Shown in pieces: positions 1-11,215 of a DNA stretch of 64,000 nt (positions within the stretch are counted from its first letter, which is position 1; each line of letters begins with the position of its first letter). This stretch comes from an uncultured Pelagibacteraceae bacterium. Its GTDB lineage: Bacteria; Pseudomonadota; Alphaproteobacteria; Pelagibacterales; AG-422-B15. The DNA lies in assembly GCA_902590345.1 (NCBI GenBank), contig CACIWK010000004.1, forward strand, positions 1 to 64,000. Direction: 5' to 3'. The notes beneath the pieces were generated by a model. That model saw only the letters and a program-made list of their open reading frames with translations. It searched no databases and was not told the origin of the DNA. Position numbers and translations under genes: made by a program.

Positions 1-751
1 TGGAGATGAAGGAATAAAAAAATGGCTTGAACAACTTCATTATAAAGGGATTTCAATCGTGAAGAATGCACCCACTGAAAAAGAGTCAGGTTTTGATGTT
101 CTATCTAATATAAGTCATCATAGAGAAACTTTTTTTAAAACACCATTTGAAGTAATCGACATTCCTAATCCAAATAATTCAGCATATACAGCTGCAGCTC
201 TAAGAAATCACATCGACTTACCATATTATGAAATTGCTCCTGGCTACCAGTTCCTTCATTGTTTAATAAACGATGCAACCGGTGGTGAGTCAGTTGCGTT
301 AGATGGATTTAGAGTTGCAAGCTATATGAAAGAAAATTTTACTGAATACTTCAAGATTCTTCTTGATACACCTGTAAAATTTGTAAATAGAGATTACACC
401 GCAAACACAATTAGAGTAATGCATAAACCCATATTTACTCTAGATCACAACAATGATTTTAATGATATACGGTTTAGCGTTGCTTATATGGGAATAATGG
501 ATTGCAGTCCTGAAGTTATGGATAGCTTCTATGAAGCATATCGTAAACTTCTTTCATTGCTACATGACCCTATGTTTGAAATCAATTTCAGATTAGAAGC
601 TGGAGACATTTTTAGCTTTAATAACAGAAGAGTCTTGCATGGCAGGAAAGAATATGATGCCAATTCAGGTAATAGACACCTCCAAGGATATTATATTGAT
701 AGGGATGAGATCGTGGGTAGATTAAATTATTTGAATAGAATTAATCCTTAG
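1..751 (+). CDS. gamma-butyrobetaine dioxygenase-like 2OG-Fe(II) oxygenase (5' end outside window)
   Basis: TauD/TfdA-superfamily dioxygenase resembling gamma-butyrobetaine hydroxylase (BBOX), which makes L-carnitine from gamma-butyrobetaine using 2-oxoglutarate, Fe(II) and O2. The frame is open to the left edge, so the N-terminus is missing; the GTG at 59 is internal. The facial triad is visible as HID in RNHIDLPYY and the distal His in RRVLHGR, and the stretch FLHCLINDATGGESVALDGF is typical of the BBOX/trimethyllysine dioxygenase family. The stop overlaps the convergent proV end by 11 bases. The betaine/carnitine-type transporter next door supports a quaternary-amine substrate. Trimethyllysine dioxygenase or a related substrate cannot be excluded from sequence alone. 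Confidence 0.85.
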   Translation, partial: GDEGIKKWLEQLHYKGISIVKNAPTEKESGFDVLSNISHHRETFFKTPFEVIDIPNPNNSAYTAAALRNHIDLPYYEIAPGYQFLHCLINDATGGESVALDGFRVASYMKENFTEYFKILLDTPVKFVNRDYTANTIRVMHKPIFTLDHNNDFNDIRFSVAYMGIMDCSPEVMDSFYEAYRKLLSLLHDPMFEINFRLEAGDIFSFNNRRVLHGRKEYDANSGNRHLQGYYIDRDEIVGRLNYLNRINP

Positions 752-1766
752 ATTTTTGCAAAATATCTATAATTTTGTTTTTTGATACTGAGCCAACAAA
801 GTTGTTTTTCTCATCAATTACGTTAAGACCCGATTGACTTTCAAGTATCGCCGGCAAGCAATTTTCAATACTATCATTTACGTTTACAGTTGGATTAGAA
901 TTTGCTCGTTCACCTCCTTGGTCAAGAATTGTCTTGATTTTTAAAACCTTTATACGATTAACATCCTTAACAAAATTGGCCACATATTGATCAGCAGGTT
1001 TTAAAAGAATTTCCTCTGCATTTCCATCTTGAACAAGTTTTCCACCATTGAGTATAGCTATTCGGTCGCCTAATTTGAGTGCCTCATCGAGGTCATGAGT
1101 TATGAACATAATTGTTTTATTTAAATTCTTTTGTAAGTCCAGTAATTGGTCCTGCATATCAGTTCTTATTAATGGATCAAGCGCACTAAAGGCTTCGTCC
1201 ATTAGCAATATATCTGGATCAGTAGCTAACGCCCTAGCTAAACCTACTCTTTGCTGCATTCCTCCTGACAATTGATTTGGGAATTTATTTTCAAAACCAG
1301 TTAAACCAACTTTTTCAATCCAATACATTGCTCTTTCTATAGAGTCTGACTTATCTAGATTTTTTATGCTCAATCCAAACTGGACATTGTCTAATATATT
1401 TTGATGAGGAAATAGTGCAAAGCGTTGAAAAACCATCCCTGTTTTATTTCTTCTAAACTCTAGAAGATCCATTTTATTAAGTTTAGTAATATCCTCTCCA
1501 TCAACTGTAACCGTTCCCTCGGTTGGTTCAATCAATCTATTAATGTGTCTTATCAAAGTAGATTTTCCTGACCCTGATAATCCCATTACAACTTGTATTG
1601 AATGCTCATTGATATCTAGAGAAATATTATCCAACCCAAGAACATGATTATATTTTGATAATAACTCGTCTTTATCAACACCGTCTCTAACTATGTCTGT
1701 GTACTCTCTTGGTCTTGATCCAAAAATTTTATACAAATTTTCTATCTTAATCTTTATCTCACTCAT
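741..1766 (-). CDS. proV: glycine betaine/proline-type ABC transporter ATP-binding protein
   Basis: ATPase of an osmoprotectant/quaternary-amine importer (341 aa). Walker A GLSGSGKST lies near residues 62-70, followed by the signature LSGGMQQRVGLARAL and Walker B DILLMDEAFSALDP; the C-terminal ~60 residues look like a CBS-type regulatory domain, as in ProV/OpuAA. I start at the ATG at 1766 (MSEIKIKIENLYKIFG) rather than an upstream in-frame ATG inside proW, because family members begin close to this point. It overlaps the proW stop by 8 bases, which suggests translational coupling. Last gene of the leftward proX-proW-proV operon. Confidence 0.92.
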   Translation of the reverse strand: MSEIKIKIENLYKIFGSRPREYTDIVRDGVDKDELLSKYNHVLGLDNISLDINEHSIQVVMGLSGSGKSTLIRHINRLIEPTEGTVTVDGEDITKLNKMDLLEFRRNKTGMVFQRFALFPHQNILDNVQFGLSIKNLDKSDSIERAMYWIEKVGLTGFENKFPNQLSGGMQQRVGLARALATDPDILLMDEAFSALDPLIRTDMQDQLLDLQKNLNKTIMFITHDLDEALKLGDRIAILNGGKLVQDGNAEEILLKPADQYVANFVKDVNRIKVLKIKTILDQGGERANSNPTVNVNDSIENCLPAILESQSGLNVIDEKNNFVGSVSKNKIIDILQKSKD

Positions 1767-2655
1767 TTGCGCCAGCCCTATATTGCTGCATTCTTTTACC
1801 AAATGACTGGGAAACCCTGTCAAATATGATCGCCAAAGCTACAATAGCCAAACCATTGAGAAGGCCCATGGTAAAATATTGATTGGTGATGGCTTTTAAG
1901 ACTGGTTGTCCCAATCCTTTAACCCCAATCATTGAAGCAATAACTACCATTGCAAGTGCCATCATTATTGTTTGATTAATGCCAGCAAAAATTGTTGGTA
2001 AAGCTAACGGAAGCTGTACTCTAAATAATTTCTGAGTTCTATTTGCACCAAATGCATCTGCGGCTTCTAAAACCTCTTTATTAACTTCTCTAATACCAAG
2101 ATCAGTAAGTCGAATTATTGGCGGGATTGCATAGATTATCACTGCAAGTAAACCAGGAATTTTACCAATACCCAATAACATAACAACTGGAATGAGATAC
2201 ACAAAACTTGGCATCGTTTGCATAATATCTAAAATTGGAGTAATTGCGGCTCTCGCTCTATCAGATCCTGACATTAATATGCCAATTGGTATACCTAGGC
2301 CGATAGACATTAGTGTGCAAACACCAATAATACTAACTGTGGACATCGTATCATCCCACATTCCAAAATATCCAATTAATAAAAAAGCAATTAAAGATGA
2401 AATAGTTAGAGCGACGCTTCTACTTCCATAATAAATCAATAATAAGAAAACGATTATTACCGCAGGCCATGGAGAATTTTGTAGTATTTTTTCAAACCAT
2501 ACTAAGAAATAAAGTACTGGATCAAAGACCGCTTCGATTGCATCGCCGTATTCACGTGAAAAGTTTCGGTAAGCGCCATCAAGAGACTTCTTGAACAAGC
2601 GAAGACTCTCCTTACTCATTTCAGGAAATGAAATAAAAAATTCGGTAAAATTCAT
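1759..2655 (-). CDS. proW: glycine betaine/proline-type ABC transporter permease
   Basis: Inner-membrane permease of the ProVWX/OpuA family (298 aa). It has an N-terminal extension, then several hydrophobic segments and the permease coupling region around EAADAFGANRTQKLFRVQLP (EAA motif). It follows proX by 48 bases that contain a strong hairpin and overlaps proV. No Shine-Dalgarno is visible because the hairpin ends 7 bases before the ATG. Substrate is inferred as glycine betaine, carnitine, choline or a similar compound from the family and neighbours. Confidence 0.92.
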   Translation of the reverse strand: MNFTEFFISFPEMSKESLRLFKKSLDGAYRNFSREYGDAIEAVFDPVLYFLVWFEKILQNSPWPAVIIVFLLLIYYGSRSVALTISSLIAFLLIGYFGMWDDTMSTVSIIGVCTLMSIGLGIPIGILMSGSDRARAAITPILDIMQTMPSFVYLIPVVMLLGIGKIPGLLAVIIYAIPPIIRLTDLGIREVNKEVLEAADAFGANRTQKLFRVQLPLALPTIFAGINQTIMMALAMVVIASMIGVKGLGQPVLKAITNQYFTMGLLNGLAIVALAIIFDRVSQSFGKRMQQYRAGANE

Positions 2656-2662
2656 ATAAATA

Positions 2663-2688
2663 TGCGGACTATATTTCTATAGTCCGCA
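2663..2688 (-). promoter_or_regulatory. intercistronic hairpin between proX and proW
   Basis: Perfect inverted repeat: arm TGCGGACTATA at 2663-2673 pairs with TATAGTCCGCA at 2678-2688 around a 4-base loop (11-bp stem). Read in the operon direction no U-run follows, so it is not a classic terminator. It lies between the binding-protein gene and the permease gene and ends 7 bases before the proW ATG. This is a typical site for a 3'-protecting stem-loop that raises binding-protein mRNA relative to the membrane components, and it could also limit proW initiation. The role is inferred. Confidence 0.7.
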
Positions 2689-2703
2689 ATATTATTTTTT
2701 TAA

Positions 2704-3720
2704 TTATAACGCTGCTTCAATTTTAGCTTTTGCATTACCGTCGACCCAGCTGTGCCATTCTGTATAGTTTTTCAGAAAATGTATAGCTGTGTCTTCGCCA
2801 GATGCTTGATTGTCATCTTTCCAAGCTAATAAAGCATTAACAGTGCTGTTTGGAAGTGCTCTTTTTGAAATGTATTCCATTCCAAGTTCAGAACTATTTT
2901 TAAAGTTATCAGTGACAACAGTGTATACTTCAGAAACAACCCATGCGTTAGGTTTTGGATCTGCACATCCGTCTTGAGAAGTACAATTGTCCCACTCTTC
3001 TTTACTGTGTTCAACACCAAAGCTTAGTTTCTTGAGAGGATATTTGCCAAGAACTGCTGTAGGAGCCCAATAGTATCCTAGCCATCCCTCTTCTTTATTA
3101 TATGCTTCACCGATAGCACCGGCTAATGCACCACCTGATCCAGGATCAACTAGTCTCCATCCCTTTGCTTCCATATCATATGCTTTAAAGAGATTTCCAG
3201 TACTAATTTGACAGTTCCAACCTGATGGACACGTATAAATTGCTCCATTTCCACCTTCCGGATGAGGGAAAAGTTCAGGGCGCTCTATAACGTCATAAAC
3301 TGTTTGGATATCAGGATTTGCATCAGCCATGTACTGAGGAATCCACCATCCTTCTTCACCGGTGTCAGACAATACCTCAGCTGCATAATGCAAACGACCT
3401 TCACCTACTGCATTATCTAAAGCTAGACGAACTGCATTAATCCATAGCTCAGGAGCTACATCCGGCTCACCTTTTTCCATCATTGATGTTGCTGTTGGCA
3501 TAGTATCGCCAGGTACAAGTTCAACATTACAACCATACCCATTTTCTAATACCATTTTATCTACATGAGCAAACATTTCGGCTGATGCCCAATTCATTTC
3601 TGCTACAGTAATTGTGCCACAATCAGCAACTTCCTGATTCCTGTCACAACTAACTGCAAAAATAACTGCAAAACCTGCTAAAAATATTCCAATTGCAGAT
3701 TTTTTAAAAAATTTATTCAT
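2704..3720 (-). CDS. proX: glycine betaine-type ABC transporter substrate-binding lipoprotein
   Basis: Periplasmic or lipid-anchored binding protein of the ProX/OpuAC family (338 aa). An N-terminal signal ends in a lipobox-like FAVSC with Cys at residue 25. The mature part contains Trp- and Tyr-rich stretches (GYYWAPTAVLGKYPL, EEGWWIPQYM) of the kind that form the aromatic cage for quaternary ammonium ligands. A GGAGA ribosome-binding site lies at 3726-3730. First gene of the leftward importer operon, with a 17-bp palindrome just upstream. The exact ligand (glycine betaine, carnitine, DMSP or other) cannot be read from the sequence. Confidence 0.9.
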   Translation of the reverse strand: MNKFFKKSAIGIFLAGFAVIFAVSCDRNQEVADCGTITVAEMNWASAEMFAHVDKMVLENGYGCNVELVPGDTMPTATSMMEKGEPDVAPELWINAVRLALDNAVGEGRLHYAAEVLSDTGEEGWWIPQYMADANPDIQTVYDVIERPELFPHPEGGNGAIYTCPSGWNCQISTGNLFKAYDMEAKGWRLVDPGSGGALAGAIGEAYNKEEGWLGYYWAPTAVLGKYPLKKLSFGVEHSKEEWDNCTSQDGCADPKPNAWVVSEVYTVVTDNFKNSSELGMEYISKRALPNSTVNALLAWKDDNQASGEDTAIHFLKNYTEWHSWVDGNAKAKIEAAL

Positions 3721-3741
3721 TTTTGTCTCCTAATTTTTATC

Positions 3742-3758
3742 TTTCAATATAATTGAAA
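3742..3758. promoter_or_regulatory. palindrome upstream of proX (operator candidate)
   Basis: TTTCAATATAATTGAAA is a perfect 7-bp inverted repeat with a 3-base centre, 22-38 bases before the proX start codon. Its size and position suit the binding site of a dimeric repressor controlling the importer, but no regulator gene is nearby and AT-rich DNA produces palindromes by chance. Confidence 0.35.
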
Positions 3759-3835
3759 CATATATATGAAGGTGCTTCCACATAAAAAAAAATTAAATTA
3801 TGTTATGTAATTAATTAGATAAACGTCTGATTTAA

Positions 3836-4714
3836 TTATTTTTTTACTGAATAGATCTCAATTAATGGTGCGCTCATTACGAATATTGCGCCAATAAACT
3901 CTCTAATTGAGATTATTTCATTTGCAAGCAGATAGGCAGATATAACGCCAATAACAACTTCAAACATCAATAGGATCCCTGCGCGTCCTGGATCAACTTG
4001 ATCCTGACCATAAGTGACAAGCCAGTAACCTGGCAATAACCAGATAAATGAGAATATTAAAATTATCAAAATAGTATTCTTTAAAATATCATAGTTAAAT
4101 CCTGAAAGTATTTGCCCATCTGGTAAGAATGTTGCAATAACAACAAAAAGACCCCCAATTAAAATAAAAACTGAAGTACCAAAATTTACATCAAGTTCCT
4201 CATTTATTCTTATGAGTGTTGCACAGATTGACCAGAGAAATCCTGAGAGAATTCCAAACAGATCTGCTAGGGTGCTAGGCATAAAATTTCCTTGATCCAA
4301 CCCAGTTATAATAAATAGGCCTATAAAACCTGAAGAAATTGAAAAAAACCTATAAATGTTTAAGGCCGCTCTTAGAAAAATAATTTCAATTAAAGTGCTC
4401 CATACAGCGGTTAAATAAAAAAAGATTAAGACTCTTGCAACATTACCTCTAATTAAACCCTCATTATAAAGACACATTGCAGCCGCTCCTGCTGAGGCTG
4501 CGACTATTGTAAGTATCAAATTTCGATTAGTTAATTTCGATATATTTTTGTATGAAAAAAATAATAAAAATAACCCAGCAATAGTGAAACTTAAAGTGAG
4601 TGGAATTGCATTATTATACGCATATTCATTAAGTAGCCTTAATGGATACCACCACGTACCCCATAATAATGTTGAAAGTACAATTGCATAATTGGGGTTT
4701 AAATTTTTTAACAT
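3836..4714 (-). CDS. EamA-family (DMT superfamily) transporter
   Basis: Integral membrane protein of 292 aa with about ten hydrophobic segments and the two-repeat layout of EamA drug/metabolite transporters. It is encoded upstream of and in the same direction as proXWV (115 bases apart) and diverges from the GMC oxidoreductase (44 bases between start codons). EamA proteins export amino acids and other small metabolites, but the substrate here is unknown. The location suggests a compound related to quaternary amines, which is inference only. Confidence 0.8.
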   Translation of the reverse strand: MLKNLNPNYAIVLSTLLWGTWWYPLRLLNEYAYNNAIPLTLSFTIAGLFLLFFSYKNISKLTNRNLILTIVAASAGAAAMCLYNEGLIRGNVARVLIFFYLTAVWSTLIEIIFLRAALNIYRFFSISSGFIGLFIITGLDQGNFMPSTLADLFGILSGFLWSICATLIRINEELDVNFGTSVFILIGGLFVVIATFLPDGQILSGFNYDILKNTILIILIFSFIWLLPGYWLVTYGQDQVDPGRAGILLMFEVVIGVISAYLLANEIISIREFIGAIFVMSAPLIEIYSVKK

Positions 4715-4758
4715 AAGCTTATGTTGTACTATAATTACAAACTTTGGTAAAATTAGTT

Positions 4759-6393
4759 ATGCAATTTAATTCTTATAATTATATTATTATTGGTGCCGGA
4801 AGTGCGGGTTGTGTTCTGGCAAATAGACTTTCATCTAATTCAGAGATAAATGTATTGTTAATAGAGTCAGGTCCATCGGATAAAACGTGGAAAACCTCTA
4901 TGCCGGCAGCTTTATTATACACAATGCATGACCCAAAATATAATTATTTATACGAAACTGAGCCTGAACCGTTCATGAACAATAGAAAAATGTTTTGCCC
5001 AAGAGGAAAGATGTTGGGAGGAAGTTCATCACACAACGGTATGGTTCATGTAAGAGGAAATCCAATGGATTTTGAAAACTGGGCTCAAAAAGATCTTAAG
5101 TCATGGAATTATAATAATGTTCTTCCGTATTTTAAAAAATCAGAGTCAATTGAAGGATTAGATGAAACTTATAGGAATAAAAGCGGTCCTTTAAAATTAT
5201 CTCGATCTTCGGAAGGCAATGAATTGAGTAAGGTCTACCTAGAAGCAGCAGAACAAGCCGGCTATGAGATAAATAATGACATGAATGGATATAAGCAAGA
5301 GGGATTTGGTCTAATGGACACCACTATTTACGGAGGCAGAAGACAAAGTACGAGTGTAACTTACTTGCATCCAGTTATTAACAGAAGAAATCTTACCGTC
5401 ATTACAAATACAATAGTAAACAAAGTTATTATTGAAAATAATAAAGCCATTGGGGTTGAATGTACTGCAGGAAGAGAGATAAAAAAAATCTATGCTGATA
5501 ATGAAGTGATATTATCAGCTGGAGCAATAAATTCACCTCAACTTCTAATGCTTTCAGGTATAGGAAATGCTGAAGAACTAGAAAAATTAGATATATCTGT
5601 TCAACATGACCTAAGAGGTGTAGGTGAAAATTTACAGGATCATCTTGAAACTTATTTACAATATGAATGTACAAAGCCCGTTACACTTTACACATCATAT
5701 AATCCAATAAGAATGGCATTCATAGGGATAGAGTGGTTTATTTTTAAATCCGGAGTGGCAGCATATTCAAACTTAGAAACTGGCGGCTTTGTGAGAAGTA
5801 ATGATATGGTAGATTATCCTAATATTCAGTATCACTTCTTTCCATCACTTGTATTGGATCATGGAAGACAATCTCCAAGCTCTCATTCTTTTCAAGCACA
5901 TGTAGGACCAATGAGGCCAACAAGTAGAGGACATGTCAAATTAAAGTCAAACAATCCCTCAACTTCACCCGCTATACAGTTTAATTATATGCAGACAGAG
6001 CATGATTTAAAAGAAATGAGAGATGGTATTAAAATTGCAAGGGAAATTTTTCATCAAAAAGCTTTTGATAAATATCGAGGAAAAGAAATTAATCCTGGAA
6101 TAAATTCAAGCGCTGAGAATGATTTAAATGAATTCATTAAAAATAAAGGTGATACTGCTTATCATCCTTCTTGTACATGCAAAATGGGAAAAGATGAGTT
6201 ATCTGTTGTTGATGAAGAGCTCAAGGTTTATGGGATTGAAAATTTAAGAGTTGTAGATGCTTCAATAATGCCAAATATCATTACAGGAAATCTCAATGCA
6301 ACAACTGTAATGATCGCTGAAAAGGCATCTGATCTCATCCTTAAAAAAGAAACTTTACCTGATGTAGAGACCAGTTTTTATAGAGCAAGCTAG
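4759..6393 (+). CDS. GMC-family FAD oxidoreductase, choline dehydrogenase-like
   Basis: Glucose-methanol-choline oxidoreductase of 544 aa. The dinucleotide-binding motif IIGAGSAGCVLANRL is at the N-terminus, GMC signature 1 is seen in PRGKMLGGSSSHNGMVHVRG, signature 2 in GAINSPQLLMLSGIG, and the catalytic His region is YHPSCTCKMG followed by GNLNATTVMIAEKASDLI. I use the ATG at 4759 (MQFNSYNYIIIGAG) instead of an upstream TTG. The best guess is oxidation of choline or another alcohol bearing a quaternary amine, given the betaine importer nearby. GMC enzymes vary widely in substrate, and no betaine aldehyde dehydrogenase is in the window. Confidence 0.88.
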   Translation: MQFNSYNYIIIGAGSAGCVLANRLSSNSEINVLLIESGPSDKTWKTSMPAALLYTMHDPKYNYLYETEPEPFMNNRKMFCPRGKMLGGSSSHNGMVHVRGNPMDFENWAQKDLKSWNYNNVLPYFKKSESIEGLDETYRNKSGPLKLSRSSEGNELSKVYLEAAEQAGYEINNDMNGYKQEGFGLMDTTIYGGRRQSTSVTYLHPVINRRNLTVITNTIVNKVIIENNKAIGVECTAGREIKKIYADNEVILSAGAINSPQLLMLSGIGNAEELEKLDISVQHDLRGVGENLQDHLETYLQYECTKPVTLYTSYNPIRMAFIGIEWFIFKSGVAAYSNLETGGFVRSNDMVDYPNIQYHFFPSLVLDHGRQSPSSHSFQAHVGPMRPTSRGHVKLKSNNPSTSPAIQFNYMQTEHDLKEMRDGIKIAREIFHQKAFDKYRGKEINPGINSSAENDLNEFIKNKGDTAYHPSCTCKMGKDELSVVDEELKVYGIENLRVVDASIMPNIITGNLNATTVMIAEKASDLILKKETLPDVETSFYRAS

Positions 6394-6677
6394 TAGTTAA
6401 CTACTTTTTCTACTTGATTATTTAATAAATTCATCACCTCAATACGACCCTCACAAATAATAGCTAATTTGTCCTCACTTAGAGAAATAACTTTAGTTTT
6501 TTCTCCCACGAGATCACATTTTTTTTCAATATTTATATCCTTCTCAGAATTATCAGTGGAAGAAAAAAAATCAATCTTGTATGATCGCTCAATAATAGTA
6601 GTAATAACAATCGTGGTACCAATTAAAATTACAATTCCGAGAAATATAACTATAAATAGCATAATTTTTTGGTACAT
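6390..6677 (-). CDS. small membrane-anchored protein, DUF6476-like
   Basis: Short protein (95 aa from the ATG at 6677) with one N-terminal transmembrane segment (IMLFIVIFLGIVILIG), a polar linker and a C-terminal part (LSEDKLAIICEGRIEVMNL) that looks like a single beta-propeller-like repeat. It is encoded divergently from rluD, where alphaproteobacteria often carry a DUF6476 protein, and the sequence pattern agrees. Function unknown. Its stop overlaps the GMC gene's stop. Only 12 bases separate its ATG from that of rluD; an upstream TTG-type start would place its 5' end inside rluD. Confidence 0.6.
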   Translation of the reverse strand: MYQKIMLFIVIFLGIVILIGTTIVITTIIERSYKIDFFSSTDNSEKDINIEKKCDLVGEKTKVISLSEDKLAIICEGRIEVMNLLNNQVEKVVNY

Positions 6678-6689
6678 CGTTATCTCATA

Positions 6690-7661
6690 ATGTTCTATCA
6701 ATACAAAGTCAACCATAAGAAGCAAGTAGGTCAACGTATAGACAAATATATTGCTTTAAATTTGAGAGAATTTAGTAGGTCAAAAATAATTCAATTAATA
6801 AAGTCCTCCAATATTACAGTAAATAATAATATTGTAGATCCTGATTATAAGATCTCATTAGGCGATCATATTTCAGTAAATATACAATTAGCAAATGAGA
6901 CACCAATAATTGGTGAGAACATAAAATTAAATATTGTTTATGAAGATAAGGATTTGATAGTTATCAATAAACCTGCGGGCATTGTAATGCACCCCGGTGC
7001 TGGAAATAAGACAGGTACAATTGTTAATGCTTTGATCAATCATTGTGGAGATGAATTAAAATTTGTCGGTGATGCTCAAAGGCCAGGAATAGTTCATCGA
7101 ATTGATAAAGATACGAGTGGACTGGTTGTAATAGCTAAAAATGATTTCACTCATAAACATTTATCTGACCAATTTGCTGCTCACTCTATTGAAAGAGTTT
7201 ATATTGCTGTATGCTGGAACAAAATCTCACCAGCAAATGGAAAAATTAAGTCATTCTTATCTAGAAGTAATAGGAATAGAACAAAAATGATGAGTTCTGT
7301 AAGTAGAGGTAAGGTTGCTATCACTCATTACAAGACACTAGAAAATTTAAAGAACAAAAAAAATCAAATTGTTGCCACAGTATTAGAATGTCGCTTAGAA
7401 ACCGGAAGAACTCATCAAATAAGAGTGCATCTAACAGAAAAGGGAAGTCCACTCATAGGAGATCGTACTTATGGGCGATCGCCTCAAAGTAAACTAAAAT
7501 CACTTTCAGAAAGCACGGTTCAATCGATTAAAATGTTGCCAGGACAGGCTCTGCATGCGCAATCTCTTGGGTTTCTTCATCCTAAAAAAGAAAAAATCCT
7601 TCATTTTCAGTCTGTTATGCCGGATTACTTGAGCAAATTGGTAAATTCAATTAAAAGCTGA
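6690..7661 (+). CDS. rluD: 23S rRNA pseudouridine synthase RluD
   Basis: RluA/RluD-family pseudouridine synthase (323 aa from the ATG at 6690). An N-terminal S4 RNA-binding domain covers roughly residues 10-65. The catalytic motif GIVHRIDKDTSGLVVIAK places the nucleophilic Asp at residue 139, and the conserved LETGRTHQIRVHL follows. Family members modify helix 69 of 23S rRNA. Upstream of rpoH, an order common in alphaproteobacteria. RluC-type specificity cannot be excluded, but length and context favour RluD. Confidence 0.9.
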   Translation: MFYQYKVNHKKQVGQRIDKYIALNLREFSRSKIIQLIKSSNITVNNNIVDPDYKISLGDHISVNIQLANETPIIGENIKLNIVYEDKDLIVINKPAGIVMHPGAGNKTGTIVNALINHCGDELKFVGDAQRPGIVHRIDKDTSGLVVIAKNDFTHKHLSDQFAAHSIERVYIAVCWNKISPANGKIKSFLSRSNRNRTKMMSSVSRGKVAITHYKTLENLKNKKNQIVATVLECRLETGRTHQIRVHLTEKGSPLIGDRTYGRSPQSKLKSLSESTVQSIKMLPGQALHAQSLGFLHPKKEKILHFQSVMPDYLSKLVNSIKS

Positions 7662-7698
7662 TCATTGATTTCTAGAAAAAAGTAACCATATTTTGAAT

Positions 7699-9869
<2,171 letters not shown>

Positions 9870-9883
9870 TTAATGCCTTTATT

Positions 9884-11215
9884 TTATGAAAAATATTTTG
9901 TTACGCTTTCAGTTAATTCATCAATTGTATGCTGATTTCCACTTTCAATCATAACCCTTAAAAGAGGTTCAGTACCAGACATTCTAACTACGATTCTTCC
10001 GTCTTCTGAAACTTTTTCTTCACAAGATTTGATAAATAATTTCGTATCCTCGTGATCTAAAATATTTCTTTCTTTTACGCGGAAATTAATCAGGTTTTGT
10101 GGTAGAGGACTGAATAAATGAAGGCAGTCACTGGCTTTTCCTTTTTTTCTATTTAAGATAGATAGAACTTGAAGAGCAACTACTATTCCATCTCCTGATG
10201 AAGTAAAATCACGTAAAATTATATGTCCAGATTGTTCACCGCCTAAATTTAAATCTTCTGAAATCATTTTTTCCTTTACATATCGATCACCAACTTTTGC
10301 CCTGATTAACCCAATGTTATGTTTCTTTAATAAAGTTTCTAAGCCCATGTTTGCCATTGAAGTACCAACTACATTATTATTTTTTAATTTTTTATCTTTT
10401 GACATTTCAATAGCTAGTAATGCCAGTATCTGGTCGCCATTGACTAAATGTCCTTTTTCATCAATAACAGCCAATCGATCGCCATCGCCATCTAAGGCAA
10501 TACCAATATCAGCCTTCTCCTCTAATACTTTTTTAGCAAGTTTATTGGTATTAGTAGACCCACATTCGAAATTTATATTAGTTCCATTTGGTTGAGTAGC
10601 TATTTGAACAACTTCTGCACCAAGCTCCCATAAAATTAAAGGTGCAGAAATATAAGAAGCCCCATTTGCACAATCTATTACAATTTTAAGACCATCAAGC
10701 CGTTGTGATTTAGGAAAAGTACCTTTTAGGAATTCTATATATCTACCATTTGCATCTTCGAGTCTTTTTGCTCTGCCTATTTTTTCCGGACCCGCTAATG
10801 AATTTTCCAATTCAGACTCCATAAGATGCTCTATTTCAATTTCAGTTTTGTCTGATAATTTATTTCCATTTTTATCAAATATTTTAATACCATTATCTTG
10901 ATATTGGTTGTGTGAAGCAGTTATCATTATTCCTAAGTCTGCTCGCATAGATTTTGTCAACATTGCAACTGCGGGTGTAGGTATGGGCCCAAAAAGAAAG
11001 ACATCCATTCCCATAGATAATAATCCAGAGGTTAATGCTTGTTCAATCATATAACCTGATAGTCTTGTATCTTTACCAATAACAACTTTGTGACGATGTT
11101 CTCCAACAGTAAAATGTTTACCTAGTGCCATTCCGAGCTTTATAAGTGTCAGGCCATTAAGTTTTTGACTATTTGAACTTGCTCTTACTCCATCTGTTCC
11201 AAAAAACTTTTTCAT
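9884..11215 (-). CDS. glmM: phosphoglucosamine mutase
   Basis: GlmM (443 aa) interconverts glucosamine-6-phosphate and glucosamine-1-phosphate for UDP-GlcNAc and peptidoglycan. It starts MKKFFGTDGVRASSNS, carries the phosphoserine loop TASHNQYQDNG with Ser at residue 101, the metal-binding DGDGDR motif, the sugar-binding GGEQSGH and the phosphate-binding RMSGTEPLLRVM. Its ATG overlaps the folP stop (ATGA), the usual alphaproteobacterial ftsH-folP-glmM order. Confidence 0.96.
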   Translation of the reverse strand: MKKFFGTDGVRASSNSQKLNGLTLIKLGMALGKHFTVGEHRHKVVIGKDTRLSGYMIEQALTSGLLSMGMDVFLFGPIPTPAVAMLTKSMRADLGIMITASHNQYQDNGIKIFDKNGNKLSDKTEIEIEHLMESELENSLAGPEKIGRAKRLEDANGRYIEFLKGTFPKSQRLDGLKIVIDCANGASYISAPLILWELGAEVVQIATQPNGTNINFECGSTNTNKLAKKVLEEKADIGIALDGDGDRLAVIDEKGHLVNGDQILALLAIEMSKDKKLKNNNVVGTSMANMGLETLLKKHNIGLIRAKVGDRYVKEKMISEDLNLGGEQSGHIILRDFTSSGDGIVVALQVLSILNRKKGKASDCLHLFSPLPQNLINFRVKERNILDHEDTKLFIKSCEEKVSEDGRIVVRMSGTEPLLRVMIESGNQHTIDELTESVTKYFS

